From positions 24,471,536 to 24,535,535 of the forward strand of contig NC_134524.1 of NCBI RefSeq assembly GCF_027942865.1: a DNA stretch of 64,000 nucleotides. Reading direction: 5' to 3'. This document shows, piece by piece, positions 9,745 through 21,388 of the stretch. This DNA is from Odontesthes bonariensis. Its lineage: Eukaryota > Chordata > Actinopteri > Atheriniformes > Atherinopsidae. Each line of letters starts with the position of its first letter. Position 1 is the stretch's first letter. Both the position numbers and the translations under genes were made by a program. Under the pieces are notes generated by a model that was not told the origin of the DNA, searched no databases, and saw nothing but the letters and a program-made list of their open reading frames with translations.

Positions 9745-11945
9745 TAATGTGCGTCGAAAAAAGTGGAAAGGGTGTCTGCTTCCCGGACATTTACTGGCAG
9801 CTTATTCCACAATAGAGGGGCCTGCTAACTGAAGGCTCTGCCTCCCATTCTACTTTTAGAAACTCTGGGAACCTCAAGTAAACCTGCAGTTTGGGAACGA
9901 AGTGCTCTGTTAGGAAAATATCTTACAATGAGATCTTTAAGATATGATGGAGCTCGGTCATTAAGAGCTTTATATGTAAGGAGAAGAATCTTAAATTATA
10001 TTCTGAATTTAACAGGGAGCCAATGAAGAGAAGCTAAAATTGGAGAAATATGAGCTCTCCTGTTAGTTCTTGTCAAAACTCTGGCTGCAGCATTTTGGAT
10101 CAACAGAAGGCTTTTCAGAGAATATGTGGGACAGCCCAATAATAAAGAATTACAGTAGTCCAATCTTGAAGTAACAAATGCATGAATTAGTTTTTCTGCA
10201 TCACTCTGAGACAAGATGTTCCTGATTTTAACAATATTACGAAGGTGAAAGAAGGCAGTCCTAGAAACCTGTTTTATATGCGAGTCAAGTTCTGGTCAAA
10301 AATAACTCCAAGGTTCCTCACTGTAGAGCTAGAAGCCAAGGAAATACCATCTGGAGTAACTATATAGCTAGATAATTTCTCCCTGAAACGCTCAGGTCCA
10401 AAGATAACGACTTCAGTTTTGTCTGAATTTAGCAGCAGACAGTTCTGAGTCATCCAGGTCTTTATGTCTTTAAGACATGCTTGTAGTCTGACCAACCTAT
10501 TGGGTTCATCTGGTTTTATAGATAAGTACAGCTGAGTATCATCAGCATAGCAATGGAAATGTATGCCATGCTGTCTAATAATGTTACCTAATGGAAGCAT
10601 GTATAAAGTAAAAAGAATCGGTCCAAGCACAGAACCCTGGGGAACTCCATGACTTACTCTGGTGTGTGAGGAAGATTCTTCATTTACAAGAACAAACTGA
10701 AATCTATCAGATAAATATGATTTAAACCAGCCTAATGCAGTTCCTTTAATCCCAATAACATGTTCAAGTCTGTGTAATAAGATACTGTGATCGACCGTAT
10801 CAAATGCAGCACTGAGATCCAACAGGACAAGCACAGACACAAGTCCGCTATCAGAGGCTAAGAGGAGATCATTGGTAACTTTCAGCAGTGCAGTTTCTGT
10901 GCTATGATGCACTCTGAATCCTGACTGAAACTCTTCAAACAGATTATTTCTGTGTAAATGATCACAAAGCTGAGCTGCAACTATTTTTTTCAAGAACTTT
11001 AGACATAAAAGGGAGATTGGATATAGGTCTATAATGAGCCAACACTTCTGAATCAAGAGTAGGTTTTTTAAGTAAAGGTTTAATTACAGCAACCTTAAAA
11101 GTCTGAGGTACATATCCTGTCAACAAAGACAGATTGATCAAATCCAATATGGAAGTGTCAATTAATGGGAAAACCTCCTTGAACAGTCTGGTTGGGATTG
11201 GGTCTAAAACACAAGTTGATGGTTTAGAAGAGACTATTGCTGTTGTTAGTTCAGAGAGATCAACTGGGCAGAAGCCGTCTAAATACAATTCAGGTTCTAA
11301 AGATACTTCTAAAGCTGCTGTACTTGATGATACATCACTGATAATAGTGGGAAGGACTCCATCAATCTTCTCTCTGATAGAAACAATTTTATTAATAAAG
11401 AAGCTCATGAAATCATCACTGCTGAGAGTTAAAGGAATAACTGGCTCAGCAGAGCTCGGACTCTTAGTCAGACTGGCTACAGTGCTGAAAAGAAACCTGG
11501 GATTATGCTTATTCTCTTCTATCAATGATGAATAATAAGCAGTTCTAGCTTTACGAAGGACTTTCTTATACATTGTTAAACTATCTTTCCAGACTAACTG
11601 AGACTCTTCTAAATTAGAGGAATGCCACTGTCTCTCGAACTTTCTTGCAGTCTGCTTTAAAGCACGCAGCTGTGAATTATACCAAGGAGCCAACCTCTTC
11701 TGACTGATTACCTTCCTTTTCAGAGGGGCAACATTGTCCAGTGCTGTACGCATTGAAACTATAGTGCTGTCAACAAGAGAGTCAAGTGCTGCTGGAGTAA
11801 AGTTTAGGTAGTCGTCCTCTGTCATATCTGCACATTGCAGTGAAGAAAAGGATGATGGAATTAAGTCTTTAAATCTGGTTATACGTAAATTTCTTCTCAG
11901 AAACTGTATAGTCAAGTAATGTAAACTCAAAGGTTATCAGTAAAG
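9745..11945 (-). mobile_element. L2-type LINE, 5'-truncated and dead
   Basis: Minus-strand non-LTR retrotransposon remnant. From 11945 downward come the linker region, then the reverse transcriptase: HYRPISNLPF, LLDLSAAFDTVDHS, GVPQGSVLGP and the catalytic YADD in HCYADDTQLY. The L2-like C-terminal part reads DAEKLIHAFVTSRLDYCN and continues to about 9745. The endonuclease domain is missing (5' truncation). Lesions are a frameshift near 11000, a frameshift near 10288 and an in-frame TAA after PVKFRI near 9996. It is not able to move. Assignment to L2 rests on the LSAAFDTVDH and YADDTQLY motifs. Confidence 0.82.
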
Positions 11946-12175
11946 TTCAAAAGTTCAGTGTATGGTACAACACACATCACTCGAATATATGATTGCCTGT
12001 AACATGAGTACATAAATTCTTTCACAAAAGAACCATTCTAAATTTGACATTGATCATCAAACTTTTTAAATCACAAAAGATTTTAACAAAACTACAGAAA
12101 GAAGTTAAGAAAACTGCAGCTTTAGTGGGAAATGTGACAGGATGGTCAAAAGGTTAGAAAAGAGGAAGAAAAGGG
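11946..12175. other. No gene recognised
   Basis: Short stretch between the L2 LINE and a dispersed repeat; nothing identified. Confidence 0.4.
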
Positions 12176-12720
12176 CCCAGAAGTATGTTTCACACACAGC
12201 TAAAATGATAAAGCTCCATTTTATTTGGCCATCTGGCCGGCTTATTGAAATCAATAGCTGAGGTTGTGTTTCTGGGATGGTTTAACGCTTTAACGGTTAG
12301 CATTAGCAGGCCGGCCTAACTGTGAATAGCAGCCAGGTTATCTGAACTTTTTACTCTCTGCTGCATGTTCTGACTGCCCGTGTCCAGGAGCAGGAATCAA
12401 ACCAATGACACAGAGCACTTTGAAGACATTTCTGCTAACGTCTGACCGCTAAATTCATTCTTTTCTGGACTCACCTGCATGCAGCTTTCTGTTGCTATGC
12501 TACCAGATGTTCCGAGATGAGCCGAAGCTTCGCAGTGTGTGTCGGGTAATGGGCCGTTTCTCAATGTGCGTATTTGTCTGTAGTGATGTTTCCAACAGGG
12601 TCTTGACTCTGAAGCGCATGTCCAGTAACTTCGGATGTATTTTGTGAAGCTCGTACCGAAGCGCGTGTCGATGACTATTTGGTAACGTCAGAGGCCTTTC
12701 CAACCGGCCGTACCATGTGA
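12176..12720 (-). repeat. Dispersed repeat, inverted partner at 27860-28130
   Basis: 12240-12510 read on the minus strand matches 27895-28130. It includes a conserved segment with a GCAG/gtgag donor-like junction, so this looks like the 5' non-coding exon region of a transposon family present twice in opposite orientation. The family is not identified. Confidence 0.55.
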
Positions 12721-12999
12721 CCGGTTTAGGAGGGTTTTTTTTTCAGTAAAATGTATTGTTCTATGTAAATGTGCAAAAAGCATGGCATACAAAACATTGT
12801 TCAGATATCTGTAGTGTTGAGCTGACTGTAGAAATATCAACATAATCAACATGTTATTCTGTGTATGATTAAGTTGAAAAATGAAGAAATAATGCATTAT
12901 TCATATAAGATAAAACACAATAGCAGAGGCGGCGCTAAGGGGTTGCTTGCGGTTGCTATAGCAACCCCAAGAATGTGCTCAGCAACCCCATAGCTACCC

Positions 13000-13161
13000 T
13001 GTAATGATATACAACGGCGCTAGAGGGCGCCGCCGCATAACTCAAGCTGCAATGTATATATCCGGTGCTGCATCAAGCTGCAAGGTATATATCCGGTGCT
13101 GCCTCTCAAAATAAATCAGTTATCATTACACAGCTACAGGACTCAGTCGCATTTTATTACA
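13000..13161 (+). repeat. 5' LTR of the Ty3/gypsy element
   Basis: A 162-bp segment with TGTAAT at the start and ATTACA at the end (the TG...CA inverted termini of LTRs), followed immediately by a primer-binding site. It contains a direct duplication of a ~30-bp unit (tgcaaggtatatatccggtg type). There is no matching 3' LTR in the window, so the boundary rests on the termini and the PBS. Confidence 0.7.
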
Positions 13162-13173
13162 TGGTGTCAGGAA
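13162..13173 (+). promoter_or_regulatory. tRNA primer-binding site (tRNA-Leu type)
   Basis: TGGTGTCAGGAA directly follows the LTR. TGGTGTCAG is complementary to the 3' end (...CTGACACCA) of vertebrate leucine tRNAs, which would prime minus-strand synthesis. Confidence 0.6.
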
Positions 13174-13201
13174 AGACGAATCCTCGTCAAGAAAAAAAAA
13201 A

Positions 13202-14985
13202 ATGGACGCGCTAAAAGCACCGGATACCTTACGGTTGGAAGGAAACATCGCCGACAATTGGAAAAGATGGAGACAAAAGTTTGAATTTTTTATGGCGGCT
13301 ACAGGCATTGAAGGAAAGTCACAGAAAGTACAGAGCTGCACGTTGCTACACGTCATCGGGGATGAAGCACTGGAGATCTATAACAACTTCGAATTCACAG
13401 AGCAAGAGGATAAGACAAAACTTAAGGTACTGCTCGAGAAGTTCGAGCAACACTTCACCCCCCAAAGGAATGTGACGTTTGAGAGGCATGTGTTCAACAC
13501 TCGTGTACAGGCCCACGGCGAAAGCATCGACCAGTTTGTTACGGATTTGAGATCAAAGGCGAGGTCATGTGAGTACGGACAAATATGTGACAGTTTGATA
13601 AAAGACCGAATTGTTGTGGGAATAAGGGATGACCACGTAAGGGCAAAATTATTGAGAAGAACCGACCTAGACTTACCCCAGGCTATCGACATATGCCGCG
13701 CTGCAGAGTCTAGCCGTATACAATTGGACCAATTACAACCAAAAGCACAAGCCGAGTGTGCAGTCAACAAAATCAAACGAGAGCGCGAAAAAAAGCAGCA
13801 GACGTCACCCGCCACCTCACACAGGCAAAATATGATTCGGGACTGTAAATACTGCGGCCGAGATCACCAGAAGGGAAAATGCCAAGCATACGGTAAAAAA
13901 TGCAACAGCTGTGGAAAAATGAATCACTTCTCGAACAAATGCATGTCAAAAACAGCGTCGTACATGACCAGAAAGCCAGTGCACAGGGTAGAAGAACAAT
14001 CCGAATCGGATCCAGAAGAAATGTACGTCAACATGGTAAAGGCAAGTGGTGGGGAAGACTGGGAAGCGGACCTCGTCATCAACGACAAGAAAGTCACAAT
14101 CAAAATAGACACCGGCGCGCAATGCAACGTAATACCTGAATCAATCCATCGACAAACAGGAGCACAAATTGGGAAATCAAAAGCAAAACTGGTAACTTAT
14201 GGAGGGCAGTGCCTAAAGCCAATGGGGAAATGTCAACTGCTGACGGAATACAAGGGCCAGTTTCATCAAGTTGAATTTCAAGTGCTGAACCAGAAGGCAA
14301 CACCACTGCTGGGCCTAACAACTTGTGTAAGCCTCGGACTCATAAAACGCATCAGAGAAATAACAACAGGCCAAAGTCAAGACATTCCAACGGAATATGC
14401 AGACGTGTTCGAAGGACTGGGGCGCTTCGAAGGAGAACAGCGCATCGAGATCAGAGCAGACGCACAGCCCATCATCCATGCCCCGAGGAGAGTCCCAGTC
14501 GCCCTGAGAGAGAAAATAAAAGATGAACTGAAGAGGATGGAACACCTGGACGTCATCGAAAAGGTAACGGAGCCGAGGCAGTGGGTGAGCAGCATGGTGA
14601 CGGTATGGAAGCCAGAGAAACAGAAAATATGGATATGCATGGACCCCAAGGACTTAAACGACGCTATCGAAAGGGAACACTACCCCATGAGGACGATCAA
14701 AGAAGTGATGGCCCGGATGCCAGGAGCCAAGGTACTCAGCACACTCGACCCACAATGTGGAAACTGGCAGGTGAAGTTGGACAAGGAAAGCTCAGCGCTG
14801 TGCACGTTCAACACTCCATTCGGATGATACGCATACAAAAGACTGCCATTCGGAATCAGCACTGCCGGAGAAATATTCCAAAGACTGATGACAGAAATGT
14901 TTGAGGACATAGAGGGAGTGGAAGTAATTGTCGATGACATCCTCGTATGGGGAACAAACAAAGAGCAACCACTGCATGAAAAGAG
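13202..14985 (+). pseudogene. Ty3/gypsy gag-pol fragment
   Basis: Fused Gag-Pol frame starting at ATG 13202, just after the leader. Order: a retrotransposon Gag domain (residues ~10-180); two CCHC zinc knuckles (CKYCGRDHQKGKC and CNSCGKMNHFSNKC); an aspartic protease with DTG in IDTGAQCNVIP; and the start of reverse transcriptase. The long open frame stops at a TGA at 14827 inside the RT fingers, but the same frame continues through the catalytic motif VDDILVWG to about 14985. There homology ends a few bases before the inverted terminus of a Harbinger element (15004). RNase H, integrase and the 3' LTR are absent. Family resemblance is to K02A2.6/Mag-like Ty3/gypsy elements, by recall. Not functional. 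Confidence 0.85.
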
Positions 14986-15162
14986 GGATTTGCGGATGTA
15001 TGTGGCCCCTTACATGACAAAAAGCACAGAATCAAAGCATGCAGTTTGAGACAAACGTTTGTAAAAATGGGCTATACAAATAAAATTGCCTTGCCTATAC
15101 AGCACAAAAACCTAACAAAAATTCCTCTGCCGTTGCAGGCCCAACTTAAATCAACATGCATA

Positions 15163-15715
15163 TTAATTAAAATAATTTAACACACATTGGTCTCTGACCA
15201 GCCGACCACAGTTGCCATCCGGGAAGATGGCAGGAATGTCCCAGTCTATGAGAGCTGGCACTCTGGGGGCCCTCTCCTTTCTCAGGCAGGCCACATTGTG
15301 GAGGACAGCACAGGCCACAATGATATCACATGCCCTGTCTGGGCTGACTCTCAGGTGGTTCAGACACTGAAAGCGTGCCTTCAGTAGGCCAAATGTCATT
15401 TCGATCCGGGCCCTTGTTCTGGTACGGGCATGGTTGTATGCCAGTTGTGCCTCCAGAGGGTCTGCAAATGGAGTGAGCAGAAAAGGCTGGCAGGCATACC
15501 CTCTGTCACCCAGCAATACACCCAGGAATTCACCTGTGAATACAAAATGTTACCATCGCAACCTCATAAGTAGTGACAGTCTTAACACAGCCATGATGTT
15601 AAAAGTGGTTATCAATAGAGGTTCTGTGGCTCACCTTGTGATAGGCGCCAATAGATCTGAGTTCCGAAACACTCGGGAGTCGTTGACCGAGCCGGGCCAC
15701 TTTGCCACAACATAA
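15163..15715 (-). pseudogene. HARBI1-like Harbinger nuclease, exons
   Basis: DDE-type nuclease of PIF/Harbinger transposons. The terminal exon 15163-15533 follows acceptor TTCACAG and contains LLGDRGYACQPFLLTPF and the IEMTFGLLKARFQCL stretch bearing the catalytic glutamate. The upstream exon 15635-15715 (VVAKWPGSVNDSRVF) ends at a good GTGAGC donor and carries the second aspartate. Further upstream only FISFPGHRRLCDIKEEF and GFPNVIGA pieces remain (15740-15935). The segment with the first catalytic Asp (usually in a GAIDCTH-like motif) is deleted, so the enzyme is dead. Confidence 0.78.
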
Positions 15716-15951
15716 CTGATCAAATAGTCAGCATTTCAGACCATCTGAAATGATAAGATGCACCGATGACATTGGGGAAACCTGTAATACGATACAATGA
15801 GTATCTTACTCTGAATGTTAACATTGTAATTGTAACTGTAATTTTTTTTTTTTTTTAATTCTTACCCGCAATCCTATAGAACTCCTCCTTGATGTCACAG
15901 AGTCTTCTATGCCCAGGGAAGGAGATGAAGATGCTTGCAAGTCCTTTAATT

Positions 15952-16302
15952 GCGTTTTTTTTTCACTGCTAAAACAGTACAGGCAGGCACATTCTTAATA
16001 AAAAGTTGCTGCCATGTCCATTTTGGTTGCTTGCTTCCGCTTGACTCAGAGCGCGGATCTCCAAAACACATGAGAAGCTATACAGAATCATACGCGGCGG
16101 ACAGCACAGCTTTATGCCAATTACCCACACAGGCTCCACACCTCCACACGCATCGCGTCTCCAATCATAACTCATCAGGGGAAATCACATTTTGCCAATA
16201 TTTTTGAGACCCCCCAACATTTCCCAAATCATGTTTTCGGGGGGTCTCGTGTCAGTTTCAGGGGGTCTCGGATCCCCCGAGTCCCCCGTAGTTCGAACAC
16301 TG
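15952..16302. mobile_element. hAT-like end inserted in the Harbinger element
   Basis: The sequence ends ...gtagttcgaacactg at 16302; its reverse complement CAGTGTTCGAACTAC is a hAT-like terminus preceded by G/C-run inverted motifs (ggggggtctcg). The right flank cctaattg partly resembles tttaattg on the left (15944-15951). The left terminus is not clear, so the element is probably truncated. Confidence 0.4.
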
Positions 16303-16358
16303 CCTAATTGTGATAATTTCAGTGGAGTGTGGTGAGTGTGTATTTGTGCACTACTTAC

Positions 16359-16517
16359 GCATTCAGGTGGTCAGCAATGGTTTGCCACGCTTGCTCCCTT
16401 TGTTTTTTAACTGTGGCAGTATTTCCTTTTTCTTTTATTTTTGTCCGTCACCTCTTCATATGCTTCCATTAATAATTATTGCTCCGCTGGGGAGAAATAC
16501 GCCGCCCTTGTTGCCAT
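16359..16517 (-). pseudogene. Myb/SANT-like domain exon of Harbinger
   Basis: Starts at an ATG (16517) and ends at a GTAAGT donor. It reads YFSPAEQ, LLMEAYEEVTDKNKRK and a later QAW-like region in alternating frames. This is the pattern of the Myb/SANT-like DNA-binding partner protein that Harbinger elements carry beside the nuclease. Stops and frameshifts disable it. Confidence 0.6.
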
Positions 16518-17193
16518 GGTGAATCAGTGAATCTATGATCGATCGTGGGGTCTATTTAAGAAAGCCGTGTGCAGCACTTATCCAGGATCGCTTTCACCTG
16601 GCTTAATGAATCCGTGTCTGCTCATCCTGGATTGGCCTTTGTGCAACCAACTAAGCCTGGGCGCCCATGTTGTGGATTACTTGAACCTGGCTAAGTAACT
16701 CATCCTGGATGTCTTAATCCTACTTTTGTGCAACGGGCCCCAGCTTTACTGGTGAAACGGCTATCCACATTGTTCCTAGATCTACAGTAGCTGTGGTGAT
16801 GTCATTCTACAGTCAGCCAATCACGTCTGTTCTAAATTACCCGGAGAAATCGGAGGTCTAAAATAATATTTCCATAAAGCAGATTTATGAGATAAATAGA
16901 AACCCTATTTAATTGTATTCTCAGTTTAATTTGTTTTTGAATAGTCATATGTTACAGTTTTCCTCTAATTTTAGCACCCATTCACTCATAACATAGCTAA
17001 ACTGCAATTCTAAATGGATATTTGGCAATTCTAACTGGAATATGGCGATTTTGAGAATGTCCTTCTTCAAGTAACACAAATAAGGTATGAAATCCCAGTT
17101 GTTTTTCATATGCTCGCCGAAACACTATTATCAAATAGTCTTCTTGTGACTTGGTTTGTTGGTCGACTCTAGGTGCTTGCAGTCTATCTAGAG

Positions 17194-18543
17194 CAGGGTT
17201 GGGGAGTAACGGATTACATGTAACGGCGTTACGGTAAAAGGATACAAAATAAAAGTAACTGTAATCCGTTACAGTACAAGCAAAAACTATGTACTCAGAT
17301 TACAGTTACATTCAGTGAGAATGGGGGTTACTTAACAGGATTACAATTTGTGCGAGGTTGCAGTGACAGAAGTACAGAGCGGCAGGGTCGGACTGGGGAA
17401 AAAAAAAATCGGCCCTGGCAATTTTCCCCGGGACCAGCCCCCCCTCAGTATTAATTAGTATCTCCAATCTAATTAAATAAAAATAAAAAAACGAGCACAG
17501 ACCGCTCATACAGTCAATGGCATGTACCCATAGAAAAAATACACACTCACACACACATCACACAACCTGACTATCGGCTGCTAACAACCATGATCAGTAG
17601 GCTAACCTACACAAACCCAGACACATAATGGCTCGGCGGCCAGCAATCGGATAAACCAATGAAGTGAATCAATCCTGTGAAAGAATGAAAACAAGTGAAT
17701 GAAACCTGCACTCACCCATTATGAAGTTAACTCTGCCAGCCCCATACTCTTGCCCCTGCTCAGCCAACTCCTTGACGTCGGGTATGGTTGGTAACGTTAC
17801 TGCGGCTAGCATTAGCAACGAGGCTGCTAGGCATGCTAAATCGGTAAGCATTAAGCATCAAGGCTACTGAAGAAAGCTAGTCTTTTTAGCTACGTTATAT
17901 TATCATCTTCTTCTCGGCTATAAGTTAACCTTTGTTTACGGCCACTGGCCCTAACCTGACGCGCTAGTTGTCAAATCACCTGGAAGTTTTCACCGGAAGT
18001 ACTGGCGCACACACACAAGCAAGGGTGTGCAAAGAAAAATAAAATGTGATGTAAAAGTCTTACTTTGCTTATTTATTACTAAAGTAGAGCACTTCATTGT
18101 CATTGCACATGTATTAATGAAATGCAGTTTGGCATCTTATCAAGTGTAACGCGTGCAGATTGTATAGCATGCAGTATTTAGAGATAAAATGCAGTTATTT
18201 ACAGCTAGTGTAAGGAAAGATGGTTAATAGATATGTGCAGAATAGATCAATTACCTAGGGAAATGCATGTATGTGCAGAGAATGTATAATGTAGTTATGG
18301 CAGTACAATGAAAAGAAAAATAGCATGGTATAAATAAATGTGATAAATACAGATGAAATCATACAGATAATATACAGATTATCCTATACCATAAATAGGT
18401 AAAAGTAATCCAAAAGTAATCCAAAAGTAATTAGTTACATTACTTTTTTAAGTAATCCAAAAAGTTACACTACAATTACATTTTAAACAAGGTAACTTGT
18501 AACTGTAATGGATTACATTTTTAAAGTAACTTCCCCAACACTG
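17194..18543. mobile_element. hAT element, 1350 bp, with perfect 8-bp TSD
   Basis: Termini CAGGGTTGGGGAGTAAC at 17194 and (minus strand) CAGTGTTGGGGAAGTTAC ending at 18543. They are flanked by atctagag at 17186-17193 and 18544-18551. It is nested in the outer hAT. A second copy in reverse orientation starts at 62695. It carries one open, spliced-looking segment (17716-17851, minus) but no recognisable transposase. Confidence 0.88.
17716..17851 (-). other. Exon-like open segment in the hAT, conserved in a second copy
   Basis: Starts with ATG, reads MLTDLACLAASLLMLAAVTL ... VKELAEQGQEYGAGRVNFIM and ends at a strong GTGAGT donor. The copy at 63387-63522 has the same length, frame and donor with a few substitutions. 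It may be the first exon of the autonomous element's gene. No family recognised. Confidence 0.4.
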
Positions 18544-18900
18544 ATCTAGAGCTACTTGCTGAGTAGCCTAGTGTCAGTGCAGTTAGCACCATCTTTTGAA
18601 AATAACGGACACACTTTTTACTTTATGTTAGGTTGCCAGCGTGCTTCCTGCCATAATGTGATGCGAGTAGATTGGCTTGAGTAGGCTAATGTGTGAGCAA
18701 CAAGTTTGAACGTAACGTTGTGCCCGTGTGATTTAGCACTGTACGAGGCTCTTTTGCTAGCAACCCCTCACATTCATGCAGCAACTGCATAGCAACCCCA
18801 ACGAAAAATCGCTGGCGCCGCCGCTGCACAATAGACAGAAACTATTTATCAGAAAAAATACATCTATATCTACATATATCTCAGGAGAAATTAACATCTA

Positions 18901-18926
18901 TATATTTATATATCTATCTATCTATC

Positions 18927-18964
<38 letters not shown>

Positions 18965-18975
18965 TGTATATATAC
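18901..18975. repeat. TCTA/GATA palindromic microsatellite
   Basis: Run of (TCTA)n switching to (GATA)n at 18928, so the two halves are mutually complementary and could form a hairpin; flanked by TATA-rich sequence. Confidence 0.9.
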
Positions 18976-19714
18976 ATTCTTTTTTGGAGCGGCAGAGACA
19001 CATTTATCAGCGTTTTAAATGGTAGAGGGTGCCCCTACCTCGTCCTCCTTCATACTGAATCATGCCAGCGGTCCAGCTTACCTTCAGATCTACATCCTCC
19101 AACAGAGCATGATATCACTGTCTGTTCCTCCTGTTGTCCCAAACACTCCATCTGTAGAAGATGTCCTTCAGTCTGTCTGTTCTCTCTGGTGTCAGATGGA
19201 AAATGAGCTGAATGGCAAAGCTGGGCTGAAGAAATGATTTTAAAGAAGCTTTAAATGACTTGGAGGGAAATATGCGGCTGTAGATACTTTGACTGATGAG
19301 CCGGGATCAGTTCTTCTTTTCAGTAGAAGACCTAATTATTCTGTATGTCTCATGTGAACTGAATACATGTGAAACAAACATCTGGAACCCTGTTTATTGG
19401 GCTTCAAGCCAGAAAACTATTGTAAATTATGAATTAATTGATTAAAATATGAATTTGATCACTTTTTTCTGGTTAAAACCAAAGTAAATTACATAATAAA
19501 TGAGTCAGATGTGCGAAAAAAAAAAGATTTAAACTAAACATTTTATTATAAAATGTCATCATAGAAAATGTAAAACAAGCCTTAATGAAGAAGTCATTTT
19601 ACTGCTATTTATGAATAAATAGCATGTATGCACTTGCTATTTCATTAGACATATTCTTTGTGTCCGGATATGAAGCTTCTGCTCCATGAGAGCCATTAAA
19701 GCATCATCCAGGTT
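18976..19714. other. No gene recognised
   Basis: Unique-looking sequence with short open frames (19019-19237) that show no domain. Confidence 0.4.
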
Positions 19715-19860
19715 TAAAGAAGCGGGTGGATCTGCGGGACAGACAGATGAAGGATGGAGACCTGGCGCTGATTCTGAGAAATGTGACGACTGGTGACAGA
19801 GGAACATATGAGTGTCCAGTCGTCCAGGAAGGAAGAAACCAGGAGAGTGGAGACGTTGGG
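19715..19860 (+). pseudogene. Ig V-set domain fragment
   Basis: Reads RVDLRDRQMKDGDLALILRN then VTTGDRGTYECPVVQ, i.e. the D-E-F strands of a V-set domain with the D-x-G-x-Y-x-C motif, as in fish butyrophilin/CXADR-like receptors. The first half with the B-strand cysteine and tryptophan is missing, and no exon junctions are evident. It is a relic of an Ig-superfamily gene. Confidence 0.6.
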
Positions 19861-20058
19861 CCTCATGCAACAACCGTTCCTACGCACACATTTGTTCTTA
19901 ACTGCTGCGTACCAGGGATTTAAGAGAATGTGCTCATTCACCAATCTTTTGGTATTTTACGTTTTCTTTCAGGTAGGAACAGAATTTACGAGTGATCCAG
20001 AGCTGTCGTAGGAGTTTCCTAAAGTAGTCCGCTGTTATTCCAATCAAGTTTGCTTGAC

Positions 20059-21320
20059 TAATGGAGTTTATATTACTTTGAAGATATGATAAATAAATAC
20101 ATCCATGATACCCCATAGTGATGCTGACATGATTCTGTTGGAATTAAATGATGCACTAACTGAAGGTTAATCTGACTGATGAAAGTATCTTGGGAACAAA
20201 GAGGGAACAGGATGAGACCAAGAGGCTTCAGCTGAAGATGGTGTCATAAGTCTCCCACTAAGAATCTCTGGGGAAAACAGTGAGAACAATAAATATGTAG
20301 TTCCACCATCCTGTCCTCACACCACACTGCTAAGATTGAAAAAACACTGTTGAAATTCAAAAACAATAACAAAGAAGATTAAAGTGAAAGCGAGTTTTAT
20401 TCAGTGGCTGTAAATGAAGAGAAAAAACTCCAGAAAAAAACTCTGAAGCTGGAGATGTTTGAATTGTTTTGTTTCTGTTGAATGAAATCAAATAACAACT
20501 AAAATGTCTTTTCATGTGAATCAGAAGGTGTCTCAGAGTTGTTCCCCACAGTGTTTTTCAGCCCACATGTTTAAATATTGAGCAGATTCTCCTCTGAGCT
20601 GATTGGCTGATTGCTTTTTGTTCACACTGTGATGCTGTTAGCTCTCATGTCATAGAGGACCCAGACTCTGCTGGAGTTGGGTTATATGGTCATGTTGATC
20701 ATTTCCATCAATCACCAGTGAGTGGGATCAGGTCTGAATCACTGAAAACTCACTTTCAGGAACACAACTATTTGTCATTCTTAGTCTCCTCCATAAAAGT
20801 AGATTTTTACATCTTCAGCTTCTTGGTAGTTCCCAGAACAACCATCTTCCACCATGTCCCACCCTCTGACTTTATCACCCGCAGCCATGTTAGTAAGATG
20901 GAAATGTCTCTTCTACCAGAACATCATCTGCTTCTTAGATAAAACTGCATCTCACAGATTCCACTTATTCAGCTCCTCTTAGTCACAGCACCCTCTGCTG
21001 GATTGCAGGGGAACTACAGCAGACTGACATTTATTGGAATCTTAGCAGTGTGGTGTGAGGACAGGATGGTGGAACTACATATTTATTGTTCTCACTGTTT
21101 TCCCCAGAGATTCTTAGTGGGAGACTTATGACACCATCTTCAGCTGAAGCCTCTTGGTCTCATCCTGTTCCCTCTTTGTTCCCAAGATACTTTCATCAGT
21201 CAGATTAACCTTCAGTTAGTGCATCATTTAAGACCAACAGAATCATGTCAGCATCACTATGGGTATCATGGATATATTTATTTATCATTTCTTCAAAGTA
21301 ATTAAATATAAACCCCATTA
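20059..21320. mobile_element. Foldback element with ~280-bp inverted arms
   Basis: 20059-20337 is the near-exact reverse complement of 21038-21320, separated by a 700-bp spacer with no coding content. The outer ends read TAATGG...CCATTA, so a TA target duplication is possible (Tc1/mariner-like or foldback type). The arms are long enough to form a strong hairpin. Superfamily unassigned. Confidence 0.8.

Positions 21321-21321
<1 letters not shown>

Positions 21322-21388
<67 letters not shown>

Larger units (their letters stand above)
15004..16740 (-). mobile_element. PIF/Harbinger transposon, degenerate
   Basis: Left end GGCCCCTTACATGACAAAAAG-like at 15004; right end on the minus strand GGGCCCGTTGCACAAAAGTAG. 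These are imperfect inverted termini typical of fish Harbinger elements. Inside, both on the minus strand, are a Myb/SANT-like exon (16359-16517) and a HARBI1-like nuclease (15163-15715). I could not find a clean 3-bp target duplication. A hAT-type end (to 16302) interrupts it. It lies inside the outer hAT and abuts the gypsy fragment. Confidence 0.7.
12924..18826. mobile_element. Outer hAT element, 5.9 kb composite
   Basis: The left terminus CAGAGGCGGCGCTAAGG (12924) and the right terminus (reverse complement CAGCGGCGGCGCC, ending 18826) are inverted repeats. They are flanked by a perfect 8-bp direct repeat, cacaatag, at 12916-12923 and 18827-18834, the hallmark of hAT insertion. The interior is almost entirely later insertions: a Ty3/gypsy fragment, a Harbinger element and a second hAT. 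No transposase belonging to this hAT is visible. A fragment of the same family's end lies at 48003-48079. Confidence 0.85.

Noticed and set aside
11134-11535. 133-codon plus-strand frame
   Set aside because: Antisense shadow of the minus-strand L2 LINE.
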